From the NCBI GenBank assembly GCA_034007295.1, contig JAVERC010000023.1, positions 1-54,229 on the forward strand: 54,229 nucleotides of DNA, written 5' to 3'. A program made the translations under genes and the position numbers. The notes under the pieces are model-generated. The model was given only the letters and a program-made list of their open reading frames with translations. It made no database searches and was not told the DNA's origin. Positions 25,474-35,200 of the stretch are shown piece by piece. Source of the stretch: JACKCP01 sp034007295 (GTDB taxonomy: Bacteria; Desulfobacterota; Desulfobacteria; Desulfobacterales; JACKCP01). The first letter of the stretch is position 1. Each line of letters opens with the position of its first letter.

Positions 25474-26139
25474 ATGTATAAAGCTTTGTTTTTTAAGGAA
25501 TGGATAAAGTTGAGATGGCTTATTCTTATATTGATTGGATTGTCTTTATTAACTTTTCTAAAAATTTTTCTAAATATAAGTGCTGCTGTTGAAGTTAAAG
25601 GGGCATATCATCTTTGGTTTGTGGTTATTTTTAAAAAAGCGGTTATCTACAGCGATATAAAATATATAATTCCTTTTTCAGGCATTGTTCTTGCTCTTGC
25701 TCAATTTGTACCTGAAACAAGGGAAAGAAGGCTTAGGCTGCTTTTTCATCTTCCGGTAAATCACAATAAATCTCTTTTTTTTATGCTTTTTACAGGGTTT
25801 TCAGCAGTGTTATTCCTTATTGGAATTAATCTGATCCTTCTTGTGTGGATGATGTCTGTGTTTTTCCCAAAGGAGGTGGTGATAAGTTCGATTATTACTT
25901 CGGCACCATGGTTTGTTTCAGGTCTTGCTGCATATCTTGGAATAAGCCTTGCTGTTGTAGAGCCTGCTGCATGGACAAAAGTTATATATGCTGTTTCAGC
26001 TTTTTCAATGGCACTTCTTTTTTTTGAACCCGATGCAGGTGCTTATTCTGAGTCTCTTTATAAATATGTTATTTTTTCTTTGTTTTATACATTTACTCTT
26101 CTTCTGCCTGCATTCAGATTCAAAAGGGGGCTTAACTGA
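25474..26139 (+). CDS. ABC-2-type permease (membrane component)
   Basis: 221 residues with about six hydrophobic helices (for example WLILILIGLSLLTFLKIF, LFFMLFTGFSAVLFLIGINL, WFVSGLAAYLGISLAVVEP). It begins MYKALFFKEWIKLRW, the typical cytoplasmic start of ABC-2 permeases, and has ETRERRLRLLFHLPV between helices 2 and 3. It is the likely partner of the ATPase at 24569-25456. Its TGA stop shares one base with the ATG of the next gene, so those two are translationally coupled. Confidence 0.85.
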   Translation: MYKALFFKEWIKLRWLILILIGLSLLTFLKIFLNISAAVEVKGAYHLWFVVIFKKAVIYSDIKYIIPFSGIVLALAQFVPETRERRLRLLFHLPVNHNKSLFFMLFTGFSAVLFLIGINLILLVWMMSVFFPKEVVISSIITSAPWFVSGLAAYLGISLAVVEPAAWTKVIYAVSAFSMALLFFEPDAGAYSESLYKYVIFSLFYTFTLLLPAFRFKRGLN

Positions 26140-27431
26140 TGCTAAAAATATCAAGAATTTCAATTATAATAATTTTGACGGCTGTAATAATAATTTATAT
26201 TGCACCCCAGTTTAAAAAGCTTTTTGTGGAAAGAGCTTTTAGTCCCATGATCCGATACAGCTCAGTTTTAGAGGATTTTATAATCGCAGATTTTAATGAC
26301 GGAGCTGAAAACAGATACTATGATACCAAAAATAATTCTTATTCAAGGGTTGAATACCAGAAAATGCTTCCCATGACTTATTACAGGGATCTTCTTGTAT
26401 GGAAGGCATTGCCTGAAACTATTAACGGAAAAAAGATAATTCCTCAGGAAATTGAAAAAAATCTTCAGTATTCAATGATAAGATCAAGCTTTTTTAATTC
26501 TCCGTCCATAGATTTGTATCCATTATATGAGTCTGCTTCAATTTTTTCAAAAATTGAGGAACCCCAATCAATGTTTAGGATTGGTTCTTCAGGAATGGAA
26601 TTTATTAATTCAGAAAATAATAAAATAGAAAAAGAAATTTCACAGGAATTTACAAAAGCATTGAAAGAAAAGGGCTTTGTGTTTCCTTCATCTGGCTGTT
26701 ACGGCAATGTTGACCCAAGAAAGCCTTTTGACGAAGGATATTTTATTGTGGATTCAGAGCAAAAAATTTTTCATCTTAAAATGGTAAAAGGAAAGCCTTT
26801 TGTACGTGATACTAAAATCAGGCCTGATACCAAAGTCAGGTACATAATGTTCGAGGAAAATCCCAGGAAAGAGTATTATGGAATAATGATAACAAATAAC
26901 AATGATTTTTATCTTGTTACTTATGATAATTACAAGACTGTTAAGCTTCCTTTTAAGGTTGAAAATATTGATGACATATATTTTCTTATGGTATGCGATA
27001 TGCTGAAAAGGACTATAATAATTGAAACAGGCAGTAAAATCAGGTGTATTGCAACAGATCTTGACTACAAGGTAATTGATACATATGAAATGGAACCAAA
27101 AAGAATTGATGCAAAAGCTTCTTTATATTCTGACATAGTATTTCCTCTTAAAATTAAAACATCTGCTTCCGGGAGCGGATATGTTTTTTTTGACTTTGAT
27201 TTTTCATATAAGGGAATTTATCTGGCATTTGCATCTATTGTTATTTTTGCCTTATTTTTAAGATTAAGAAACTATAGATTTTATGACCATATAGCAGATT
27301 TTATAATTCTTGGTATAACAGGCTTTTCAGGTCTTGCAGCTGTTTTTGCTGTTGGTGCTTATAAAAACGGCAATGGAATTGCCAAAGAAACAGCAGGCAA
27401 AGAAAAAAAAATTAACTTTCAGGCTGTTTGA
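26139..27431 (+). CDS. Membrane-anchored periplasmic protein, DUF4857-like
   Basis: 430 residues. One N-terminal helix (ISIIIILTAVIIIYIAPQF), a large domain of about 330 residues likely in the periplasm, and two C-terminal helices (GIYLAFASIVIFALFLRL and FIILGITGFSGLAAVFAVGAY). The middle part has repeated beta-strand-rich motifs (YFIVDSEQKIFHLKMVKGKP, YLVTYDNYKTVKLPF, IRCIATDLDYKVIDTYEM), suggesting a propeller-like fold. Size, layout and context next to ABC-2 genes and a TonB receptor recall the DUF4857 family, but that assignment is from memory and tentative. Its ATG overlaps the permease stop, so it belongs to the transporter. Confidence 0.75.
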   Translation: MLKISRISIIIILTAVIIIYIAPQFKKLFVERAFSPMIRYSSVLEDFIIADFNDGAENRYYDTKNNSYSRVEYQKMLPMTYYRDLLVWKALPETINGKKIIPQEIEKNLQYSMIRSSFFNSPSIDLYPLYESASIFSKIEEPQSMFRIGSSGMEFINSENNKIEKEISQEFTKALKEKGFVFPSSGCYGNVDPRKPFDEGYFIVDSEQKIFHLKMVKGKPFVRDTKIRPDTKVRYIMFEENPRKEYYGIMITNNNDFYLVTYDNYKTVKLPFKVENIDDIYFLMVCDMLKRTIIIETGSKIRCIATDLDYKVIDTYEMEPKRIDAKASLYSDIVFPLKIKTSASGSGYVFFDFDFSYKGIYLAFASIVIFALFLRLRNYRFYDHIADFIILGITGFSGLAAVFAVGAYKNGNGIAKETAGKEKKINFQAV

Positions 27432-27461
27432 ATCTGGCTTTTCATTAGCTAAGAAAATCAT

Positions 27462-27492
27462 AAACCCCGTAATATTAATTGTTATGGGGTTT
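27462..27492. terminator. Bidirectional terminator between convergent genes
   Basis: AAACCCCGTAA (27462-27472) pairs with TTATGGGGTTT (27482-27492) with one G-T wobble, followed by T residues on the plus strand. The loop contains the stop codon of the minus-strand sigma-54 activator, and its last codons are part of the stem, so the two convergent operons share this hairpin. Confidence 0.75.
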
Positions 27493-29028
27493 TTTCCCAA
27501 AATTTATTCCAAGTTTTGTCATTTTGTGTCTAAGGGTGCTTGGATGAAGTCCAAGAATTTTTGCAGCTCCGTTTTCCCCCTGAATTTTTCCTTTTGTTGA
27601 TTCAAGAACTTTTTCTATATGATTTTTTAAAACATCTTCAATTGTATGGAAAAACTCATCTGATTTTTCTTTATTTTGAGGTTTTGATTTTTCGCAGTTA
27701 TTTTTTGAAATTTCAAATTCATCAAAGTTTAAAATTTCATTTTTTTTTGCCTGTGCTTTAATAAGTTCTCTTTCAATTGCATTTTCAAGCTCCCTGACAT
27801 TTCCGGGCCATGAATAGGACATAAGCCTTGAAATCCCTTTTTCAGAAACACATGGCATAATTCTCAAGTTAAGTTCCTTTAGCTTTTTTCTTATAAAATA
27901 ATCTGTTAATTTTGGGATATCACTTTTTCTCTGCCTTAAAGGGGGGATAAAAATTGGAAATACATTGAGCCTGTACCATAAATCTTCCCTGAAAAGGCCT
28001 TTTTTAACAAGTTCTTCAAGGTTTCTGTTTGTGGCTGCAATAATTCTTGCACTGGCTTTAAGGCTTTGACTTCCTCCAACTCTTTCGTATTCACCTGTCT
28101 GCAAAACCCTTAAAAGTCTTGTCTGAACATGAAGAGGAAGTTCTCCAATTTCATCAAGAAAAATAGTTCCATTGTCTGCACGCTCAAATTTTCCTTTTTT
28201 TGCTGACAAAGCACCTGTAAAAGAACCTTTTTCATGGCCGAAAAGCTCGCTGTCTATTAATGAATCAGGAATTGCTCCGCAGTTTACTTTTATAAAAGGC
28301 TTGTTTCTTTTTTTTGAATTGTAGTGAATTGATGATGCAATAAGCTCTTTTCCAACGCCTGTTTCTCCAATAATCAAGACCTTGCTTTCAAGCGGTGCAA
28401 CCTGTGCTGCCATTTCCATTACTTCCTTTAATCCTGAATCCTGGCCGACTACAATATTACCCTGGATTTTTCTAAGTTCTTCGTGAAGATATATATTTTC
28501 GTCTTTTAACAGATCCTTTAACCTTGAAAGCTCTTTAAATCTTAAAATATTTGAAATTGCTATTGCAAAGGGATCATGAAGAATTGAAAGGATTTTACCA
28601 TGTTCCCAGCTGAATTTCAGATTGCCTTGTGCAAAGGCAATTATTGCTCCAATTCTCTGATCTTCAACCTTAAGCCTTAAAACAACAGATGAAAGTTCAG
28701 GGAGGCTGAAGGCATTTTTCATTCTTATTCCAACAGGATTGTCTTCAAGTTTTTCAAGTAAAAGAACTGAGCCTATTGTAGATTCAACATATTCAATATC
28801 TGATTTTGAAAGTTTGAGTTCCTGTGCTTCAAAGGAAAGATTTATTTCAGATGTGTATGATATAACCTCAACCGATCCCGAATCTGTGTGATAAACTCCA
28901 ATCATAAGTCCGTTTAAGGGGATAAAGTTTTTTAAAAATTTAAAACAGTCCTCAAGCATTTTGTCTTCATCTAGAGTTCCGCATATTGTAAGTGTTCCCT
29001 GGTGAAAAAATTCTTTTGGATCAAGCAT
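27475..29028 (-). CDS. Sigma-54-dependent transcriptional activator (GAF-AAA+-Fis)
   Basis: 517 residues. An N-terminal GAF-like sensor occupies about 10-170. The AAA+ domain (about 195-425) has GETGVGKE, GSFTGA (the usual GAFTGA with Ala to Ser, a substitution found in functional activators), IFLDEIGE and FREDLWYRLNVFPI. The Fis-type DNA-binding domain is at the end (GAAKILGLHPSTLRHKMTKL). The architecture is the same as 11199-12785, so they are likely paralogues. There is no adjacent sigma-54 promoter that I can find, so the target is unknown. A terminator at 29063-29095 separates it from the upstream genes. Confidence 0.92.
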   Translation of the reverse strand: MLDPKEFFHQGTLTICGTLDEDKMLEDCFKFLKNFIPLNGLMIGVYHTDSGSVEVISYTSEINLSFEAQELKLSKSDIEYVESTIGSVLLLEKLEDNPVGIRMKNAFSLPELSSVVLRLKVEDQRIGAIIAFAQGNLKFSWEHGKILSILHDPFAIAISNILRFKELSRLKDLLKDENIYLHEELRKIQGNIVVGQDSGLKEVMEMAAQVAPLESKVLIIGETGVGKELIASSIHYNSKKRNKPFIKVNCGAIPDSLIDSELFGHEKGSFTGALSAKKGKFERADNGTIFLDEIGELPLHVQTRLLRVLQTGEYERVGGSQSLKASARIIAATNRNLEELVKKGLFREDLWYRLNVFPIFIPPLRQRKSDIPKLTDYFIRKKLKELNLRIMPCVSEKGISRLMSYSWPGNVRELENAIERELIKAQAKKNEILNFDEFEISKNNCEKSKPQNKEKSDEFFHTIEDVLKNHIEKVLESTKGKIQGENGAAKILGLHPSTLRHKMTKLGINFGKKPHNN

Positions 29029-29062
29029 TTTTAACTACTGTAAGTAAAGGTTTAGGTATAAG

Positions 29063-29095
29063 AAAGACTCCCTGAAATATTTAAAGGGAGTCTTT
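29063..29095 (-). terminator. Intrinsic terminator of the small lipoprotein gene
   Basis: AAAGACTCCCT (29063-29073) pairs perfectly with AGGGAGTCTTT (29085-29095) around an 11-base loop. It lies just past the stop of the minus-strand lipoprotein gene and before the sigma-54 activator gene, which therefore probably has its own promoter. Confidence 0.75.
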
Positions 29096-29112
29096 GATTT
29101 GTGACTGCTTTT

Positions 29113-29512
29113 TTATCTGATTGTCTGAGCTTGAATTTCTGCAGAAGCAATATCTATTTTACAGCCTGTGTGCTGTTCAACTATTTTTTCAATTTTATCA
29201 GGTGTTAGTATTTCATGAGTTTTTATTTTTGTCATTTTGGTTATGCTGTTTTTATAATCTGTATCAGAATAATTCCCGTTTGGAAGATAAATTGTTCCGT
29301 TTGAAAAATCTACAGCAAAGGCAATTACTCCTGGAACAAGAAAAAACAAAAGACCTATTCCATTTAAGACTGCAATTTCCTGGATCAATTCTTCCTGAAA
29401 CCTGGCCTTTTCTTTCAGGATGAAGTATTGTTCCGCATGAAAAAGTAAAAAAACATAAAATCAAGGCTGCAATTAAAGAAAGATAATTGCTTTTAAATAA
29501 TTTTTTGTTCAT
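29113..29512 (-). pseudogene. Small lipoprotein gene with a one-base frameshift
   Basis: The first frame (29512 down to 29264) gives a lipoprotein signal with lipobox TFSC and then GTILHPERKGQVSGRIDPG. The second frame (to 29113) gives IAVLNGIGLLFFLVPGVIAF, followed by AVDFSNGTIYLP and a 50-residue tail. Deleting one A of the AAA at 29376-29378 (coding strand) joins them as RIDPGIAVLNGIG. That matches a known family of short lipoproteins (CGTILYPERRGQ..GRIDPG..ALDGIGLLFF.PGVIAFAVDF). Intact it would be 132 residues. The family's function is not known; some members are misannotated in databases. The defect is either a real mutation or a base-calling error. Confidence 0.8.
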
Positions 29513-29526
29513 TTTAAAAAACCTTT

Positions 29527-31701
29527 TTAAAGTCCAATAAGATTTCCAATTGATTCAACAACTAAAAAAGCGTTTCCCATACCGCTGTCTGTATTTATCA
29601 AAACAACAATTGAGCATCCGCTTTTTGTGTATGCTCCGGTATGATAACCCGGAAGATCACCGTCATGGCCAATATAGCCGTTATTTTTTTCAATTCCAAG
29701 TCCGTATTCAATATTTTCAGTTCCTGTTAAAACAAATTCATTCATAAGCTCAAAACTGTCTTTTGAAATAAGGTCTCCGTTTGAAAGAGCTTTAAGCCAG
29801 ACCATTAAATCAGATGAATTTGAGATTATATCTCCATATCCCTGTCCCTGCCAGTTACTCTGGCTTTGATCTATAAGCCAGCCGCCTTGAGGCATTGTCT
29901 GAGGTATTTCTTTCATAAGATTGAAATTAAAGGCATATCCTCTGGCATAGGGTTCTTTTATTGAATATTCATTAATTTCAGGGGTATATGAATTTACCAT
30001 ATTAAGGGGAACAAAAATATTTTCCTCAATGAAATTTTTGTATGTCCGGCCTGAGGCCTTTTCAATTATTTTTGAAAGAATAATGTATCCTGTATTGGAA
30101 TAATCATATTCACCTACGGGTTCTTTAACTGGTTTTCCATAGCTTATTCTTTCTTCAAGAGTCCAGTCTTTCAATGGACTGCTGTAGTTTAAATTGTAAA
30201 ATTCCATGTTTTTTATAAAGTCTGGAATTCCTGATGTATGGTTTAAAAGCTCTTTTATTGTTACAAGGTTTTTTGTAGAAACGTGAGATTCAGGCAGCCA
30301 TTTTTCAATTTTGTCATCAAGTGAAATAAGTCCTTTATCCCTTAAAATTAAAATTGCAGAAGCTGTTACAGATTTTGTTATGCTTGCAATTCTGAAATAA
30401 AGGTCTTTTGTTATTTTTGTTCCGGTCCAGTCCGAAACATTTTCAATTTCTGTATTATCTGCCTTTGAAATTCCTGGCAGTGCACTTATTAAAGTATTGT
30501 CTTCAAGAGATACTTTTATGTCCATGCCTGCTGCTTCAAGATAATCTTTTGAAAGTTCAGCAGTATTTTTAATTTCTTTTTCAAGCCATTGTATATTTTT
30601 TTGAGGGGGAAAAAGTTTTTTTGTCATATCAAAGAAAAGATCTGTTGCATTGCCTCCGTTCTGGTCTTTTTGTCCGTTAACAAGAGCTGCAATATAATTT
30701 CCCTGATATTCATACATTGCAGATGTATAAATTCCTGCATAATCACCTCCGTGTCCCTTTGCTCCGTTAAGGCTTATTGTTCCGCATCCGTATCCGGCTA
30801 TCTGGTTTTGAATAAAAGCACCTTTCATTTCAAACATTAAATTTTTGGTTTCTTCTTTTAAAAGAGTTCCGTTAATAAAGGCCTTGAGCCATAAAACCAG
30901 GTCTTTGCCGTTGGAAATCATATCTCCGGCAGCACCACCCCATGAAGGATGATAGTATGAGCCTGCTTCTTCAAGTCCGTCTTCTGAAACAATATATCCT
31001 TTGGCAGCATTTGAAGGAAGCATATATGATGAAGGAACATAGGTGTTTTCAAGATAAAGTTTTTTGCAGATATTTTCTTCAATAAAACTGCTGCGGCTTT
31101 TGCCGGATATGGTTTCAATTATTTTTCCAAGGATAATATAGTTTATGTTTCTGTATTCAAAATAAAGTCCTGGATCATTTTCTGATTCAACAAATTCTAT
31201 CAGTTCCAAAAGAGTCCATGTCTGCTTTGGATTTTGGTTTATTTCCTTTTGGAATTCTTCTGACTGGTGATAATCTGAAAGACCTGAACGCATTGTAAGA
31301 AGATGTTTAATTGTAATATTTTCTCCGTTTGGAACAATTCCTGGAAGGATTGAATCAACATTATCTTCAAGATCAAGTTTTTTATTGTCATATAAAATCA
31401 TTATTGCTGATGCTGTAAATGTTTTGGTAATGCTTCCTATTCTGAAAAGAGTGTCTGCTTTCATTAAAGTATTATTTTCAAGGTCTGAAAATCCTGAATA
31501 ATAGACTTTTGGAGACTCATCTTTTTGTGCAAAAGCAAATACAGCACCTGGAAGGCTGTATTTTTTTACTGATTCATTTAAAATGGTTTTTGGATTTTTT
31601 TCTTCATTATCAGAGTTGGAACATCCAAGATAAAAAATAATAAAAACTGCAAAAAATGAGAAAATCACTTTTGAGCTTTTTTTGAAATTTATTTTTTTCA
31701 T
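29527..31701 (-). CDS. Lipoprotein with two tandem beta-lactamase-family (serine hydrolase) domains
   Basis: 724 residues from the ATG at 31701 (AGGGAAAA upstream), where a lipoprotein signal begins (VIFSFFAVFIIFYLGC). Domain 1 (about 40-370) has the catalytic SxxK as SITK in RIGSITKTFTA, the YxN motif YRN, and GHGGDYAG. Domain 2 (about 390-724) repeats all three: SITK in IASITKSVTA, YSN in YDYSNTGYI, and GHDGDLPG. This class C beta-lactamase/DD-peptidase fold includes esterases, peptidases and beta-lactamases. Both active sites look intact, so it is a duplicated and fused enzyme. Lipid anchoring suggests a cell-envelope substrate, possibly peptidoglycan. The gene lies 15 bases upstream of the small lipoprotein gene. 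Confidence 0.88.
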   Translation of the reverse strand: MKKINFKKSSKVIFSFFAVFIIFYLGCSNSDNEEKNPKTILNESVKKYSLPGAVFAFAQKDESPKVYYSGFSDLENNTLMKADTLFRIGSITKTFTASAIMILYDNKKLDLEDNVDSILPGIVPNGENITIKHLLTMRSGLSDYHQSEEFQKEINQNPKQTWTLLELIEFVESENDPGLYFEYRNINYIILGKIIETISGKSRSSFIEENICKKLYLENTYVPSSYMLPSNAAKGYIVSEDGLEEAGSYYHPSWGGAAGDMISNGKDLVLWLKAFINGTLLKEETKNLMFEMKGAFIQNQIAGYGCGTISLNGAKGHGGDYAGIYTSAMYEYQGNYIAALVNGQKDQNGGNATDLFFDMTKKLFPPQKNIQWLEKEIKNTAELSKDYLEAAGMDIKVSLEDNTLISALPGISKADNTEIENVSDWTGTKITKDLYFRIASITKSVTASAILILRDKGLISLDDKIEKWLPESHVSTKNLVTIKELLNHTSGIPDFIKNMEFYNLNYSSPLKDWTLEERISYGKPVKEPVGEYDYSNTGYIILSKIIEKASGRTYKNFIEENIFVPLNMVNSYTPEINEYSIKEPYARGYAFNFNLMKEIPQTMPQGGWLIDQSQSNWQGQGYGDIISNSSDLMVWLKALSNGDLISKDSFELMNEFVLTGTENIEYGLGIEKNNGYIGHDGDLPGYHTGAYTKSGCSIVVLINTDSGMGNAFLVVESIGNLIGL

Positions 31702-32264
31702 AATTTTCCCTGTTTTCCTTATTTTTTTAGGATAAGATGCTTTGGTAAACATTGTTTAAAAATTATATTTATTGAAAATTTTGGCAAGTTTATTTTTGCC
31801 TTGGTTTCAGCTTTTAAATGTTTAAAGCCAATAGATGATTTTTTGTAAAAACTTAAATTTTTGTGAGAAGCCTTTTCAGGACAAAGGATTTTGATTAATT
31901 TTATTTGAATAAAAAACTTTTTTTTCAAATATGGAAATTTCCCTTTTTTCTTGAATTTATCCGATTCAGCGATTATATCGGTGCAGGATTATTTTCTTAA
32001 GTTAATTTTTTTTAATAATTATAAATAGTAATTAGCTGAAAACTAGGATTTTTTTGTCTATTTTAAGCCAAAAAATTATGCTTTAGAATAATCTGAAATT
32101 TTTAAGGATTAAATTTTGAATTTTATGTCTGAATTTGTAAAAAAGGCTTTTTTCAGCAGTTAAATAGTGATTGGCCGAAAACGAGAATTTTTCGTTCAGC
32201 AACTAAATACATGCCTGTTTAATTAATTTTAAATGAGGCTTAAATTTTAAGACAAGGAGGGGAC
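31702..32264. other. Divergent intergenic region upstream of carB with repeat ends
   Basis: 563 bp, very AT-rich. It contains a 37-bp miniature element at 32167-32203 and a diverged relative at about 32028-32058 (TAAATA then GTAATTAGCTGAAAACTAGG). It must also hold promoters for carB and the tandem hydrolase gene, but none stands out. No convincing coding sequence. Confidence 0.45.
32167..32203. repeat. 37-bp miniature family B element (two IS ends head to head)
   Basis: Begins GTGATTGGCCGAAAACGAG and ends TTTTTCGTTCAGCAAC. These are the two end types of family B, joined with almost nothing between. It is flanked by direct repeats TAAATA (32161-32166 and 32204-32209), a 6-bp target-site duplication. 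The left 26 bases match the right end of the element at 37907-38047. Confidence 0.7.
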
Positions 32265-35200
32265 ATGCCAAAAAGAGAAGATATAAATAAAGTTCTGATT
32301 ATAGGATCAGGTCCAATTATAATTGGCCAGGCCTGTGAATTTGACTATTCAGGAACCCAGGCCTGCAAGGCACTTAGAAGCCTTGGGTATGAAATTGTGC
32401 TTGTCAACTCCAACCCTGCAACAATTATGACAGACCCTGGAATGGCAGATAAAACCTATATTGAGCCTTTAACAATTCCTGTACTTGAAAAAATAATTGA
32501 AACAGAACGACCAGATGCACTTCTTCCAAACCTTGGAGGCCAGACAGGACTTAATCTTTCCTCAGAACTTTCTGAAAAGGGGATTCTTGATAAATACAAT
32601 GTCAAGGTTATAGGCGTTAACATGGAGGCCATAAAAAAGGGAGAAGACCGGACAGCTTTCAAGGAAACAATGGAGCATCTTGGAATTGAAATGCCAAAAA
32701 GCAAGGCTGTAAATTCTGTTGAAGAGGCTGAAAAAGTTGCAGCAGAACTTGGGTATCCTGTTGTTATACGTCCTGCCTATACAATGGGCGGAACAGGCGG
32801 TGGTCTTGTATATAATGTAGAGGAACTGCGTGTAACTGCATCAAGGGGAATTGCTGCAAGCATGGTTCATCAGGTTCTTGTTGAGGAATCTGTTCTTGGC
32901 TGGGAAGAACTTGAGCTTGAAGTTGTAAGGGATTCCAAAAATCAGATGATTACTGTGTGTTTTATTGAAAATGTTGACCCAATGGGTGTTCATACAGGAG
33001 ACTCATACTGTACTGCTCCAATGCTTACAATAAGTGAAGAACTCCAGCAAAAACTTCAGAAATATGCATATTCAATAGTTGAGGCAATTGAAGTTATTGG
33101 CGGAACAAATGTTCAGTTTGCACATGACCCAAAAACAGGAAGAGTTACAGTAATAGAAATAAATCCCCGTACTTCACGTTCTTCTGCTCTTGCATCAAAA
33201 GCAACAGGATTTCCCATTGCACTTATTTCAGCTCTTCTTGCAAGCGGTCTGACTTTGGATGAAATCCCTTACTGGAGAGACAACACCCTTGATAAATATA
33301 CCCCTTGCGGAGATTATGTTGTTGTAAAGTTTGCACGCTGGGCTTTTGAAAAATTTGTTGGAGTAGAAGACAAGCTTGGAACCCAGATGAGAGCTGTGGG
33401 CGAAGTAATGAGCATAGGGAAAAATTATAAGGAAGCATTTTTAAAGGCAATCCGCTCCCTTGAAACAGGCCGCTACGGCCTTGGGTTTGCTAAAAATTTC
33501 AATCAAAAATCACTTGAAGAACTTATGGCAATGCTTTCAACACCAACAAGCGAGCGTCAGTTTCTTATTTATGAAGCCATAAGAAAAGGTGCTGATATAA
33601 ATGAAATTAATGAAAAAACAAATATAAAGCTCTGGTTTCTTGAGCAGATGAAAGAGCTTGTTGAACTTGAAGAAGAAATTTTAAAATTCAAGGGCAGTCT
33701 TTGTTCTGATGAGCTTCTTATTCAGGCAAAAAAAGACGGATTTGCAGATAAATATCTGGCAAAAATTTTGGAAATCCCTGAAAAAACAATACGTGACAAA
33801 AGAATTGAACTCGGATTTTCCGAAGCCTGGGATTTTGTTCCTGTAAGCGGTGTTGAAAATGCTTCATATTATTATTCAACTTATAATTCAAAAGATAAGG
33901 TGTCTGTAACTGACAATAAAAAAATCATGGTTCTTGGAGGCGGTCCAAACAGGATAGGCCAGGGAATTGAATTTGACTATTGCTGTGTCCATGCTGCATT
34001 TGCAATTCGTGAGGCAGGCTTTGAATCAATAATGGTAAACTGCAACCCTGAAACAGTTTCCACAGATTATGATACTTCAAACAAGCTTTATTTTGAGCCT
34101 CTTACAACTGAAGATGTTTTAAGCATTTATGAAAAGGAAAAACCTTTTGGAGTTGTTGTACAGTTTGGAGGCCAGACCCCTTTAAATCTTGCAGATGAAC
34201 TTGAAAAGGCAGGAGTAAAAATTCTTGGAACTTCTCCAAAAACAATTGATCTTGCAGAAGATCGGGAAAGATTTGGAGAGATTATCAAAAAACTCGGCAT
34301 ACCCCAGCCTGAGTCAGGAATGGCTGTTACACTTGAAGATGCTATAAAAGCTGCTTCAAGAATTGGTTATCCTGTAATGGTAAGACCTTCATATGTTCTT
34401 GGAGGACGGGCAATGGAAGTTGTCCATGATGAGGATATGCTCCGTCATTATATGCAGGCTGCTGTTGATGTTTCTGAAAAACGTCCTGTTCTTATTGATA
34501 AATTTCTTGAAAATGCAATTGAAGCAGAGGCCGATGCCATTGCAGACGGAACAGATGCTTTTGTTCCAGCTGTTATGGAACATATTGAACTTGCAGGAGT
34601 TCATTCAGGTGATTCTGCCTGTGTTATTCCGCCTGTTACAATTTCTCCAAAACATATTGAAACAATTTCTGAATATACAAGAAGAATTGCTGTTGAATTA
34701 AAGGTTGTAGGACTTATGAATATTCAATACGCAATCTGCAATGACAAAGTTTATATTCTTGAGGCAAATCCCCGTGCATCAAGAACAGTTCCCCTTGTTT
34801 CAAAGGTATGCAATATTTCAATGGCCCGCCTTGCAACTGAAATAATGCTTGGTAAAAAGCTTTGTGATCTTGATCTTAAAAAACATGAAATCAAGCATTT
34901 TGGAGTAAAGGAAGCAGTTTTTCCTTTTAATATGTTTCCAGAAGTTGATCCGGTTTTAGGTCCTGAAATGAGATCAACAGGTGAAGTTCTTGGGCTTTCA
35001 GATTCTTTTGGACTTGCATTTTTCAAATCCCAGGAAGCTGCAAATGTTCATCTTCCCCTTTCAGGAAGTGTTTTGATTACAGTTGCAAACCACGAAAAAG
35101 AAAGCGTTCTTGAAGCTGCACGTCTTTTAAAGGAACTTGGATTTAAAATTTTTTCAACTACAGGTACAAATGCTTTTCTTTTAAATAATGGAATAGAATC

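Noticed and set aside
31780..31805. Sigma-54-like TGGCAAG...TTGCC between the hydrolase gene and carB
   Set aside because: Spacing between GG and GC is three bases too long for a -24/-12 promoter.
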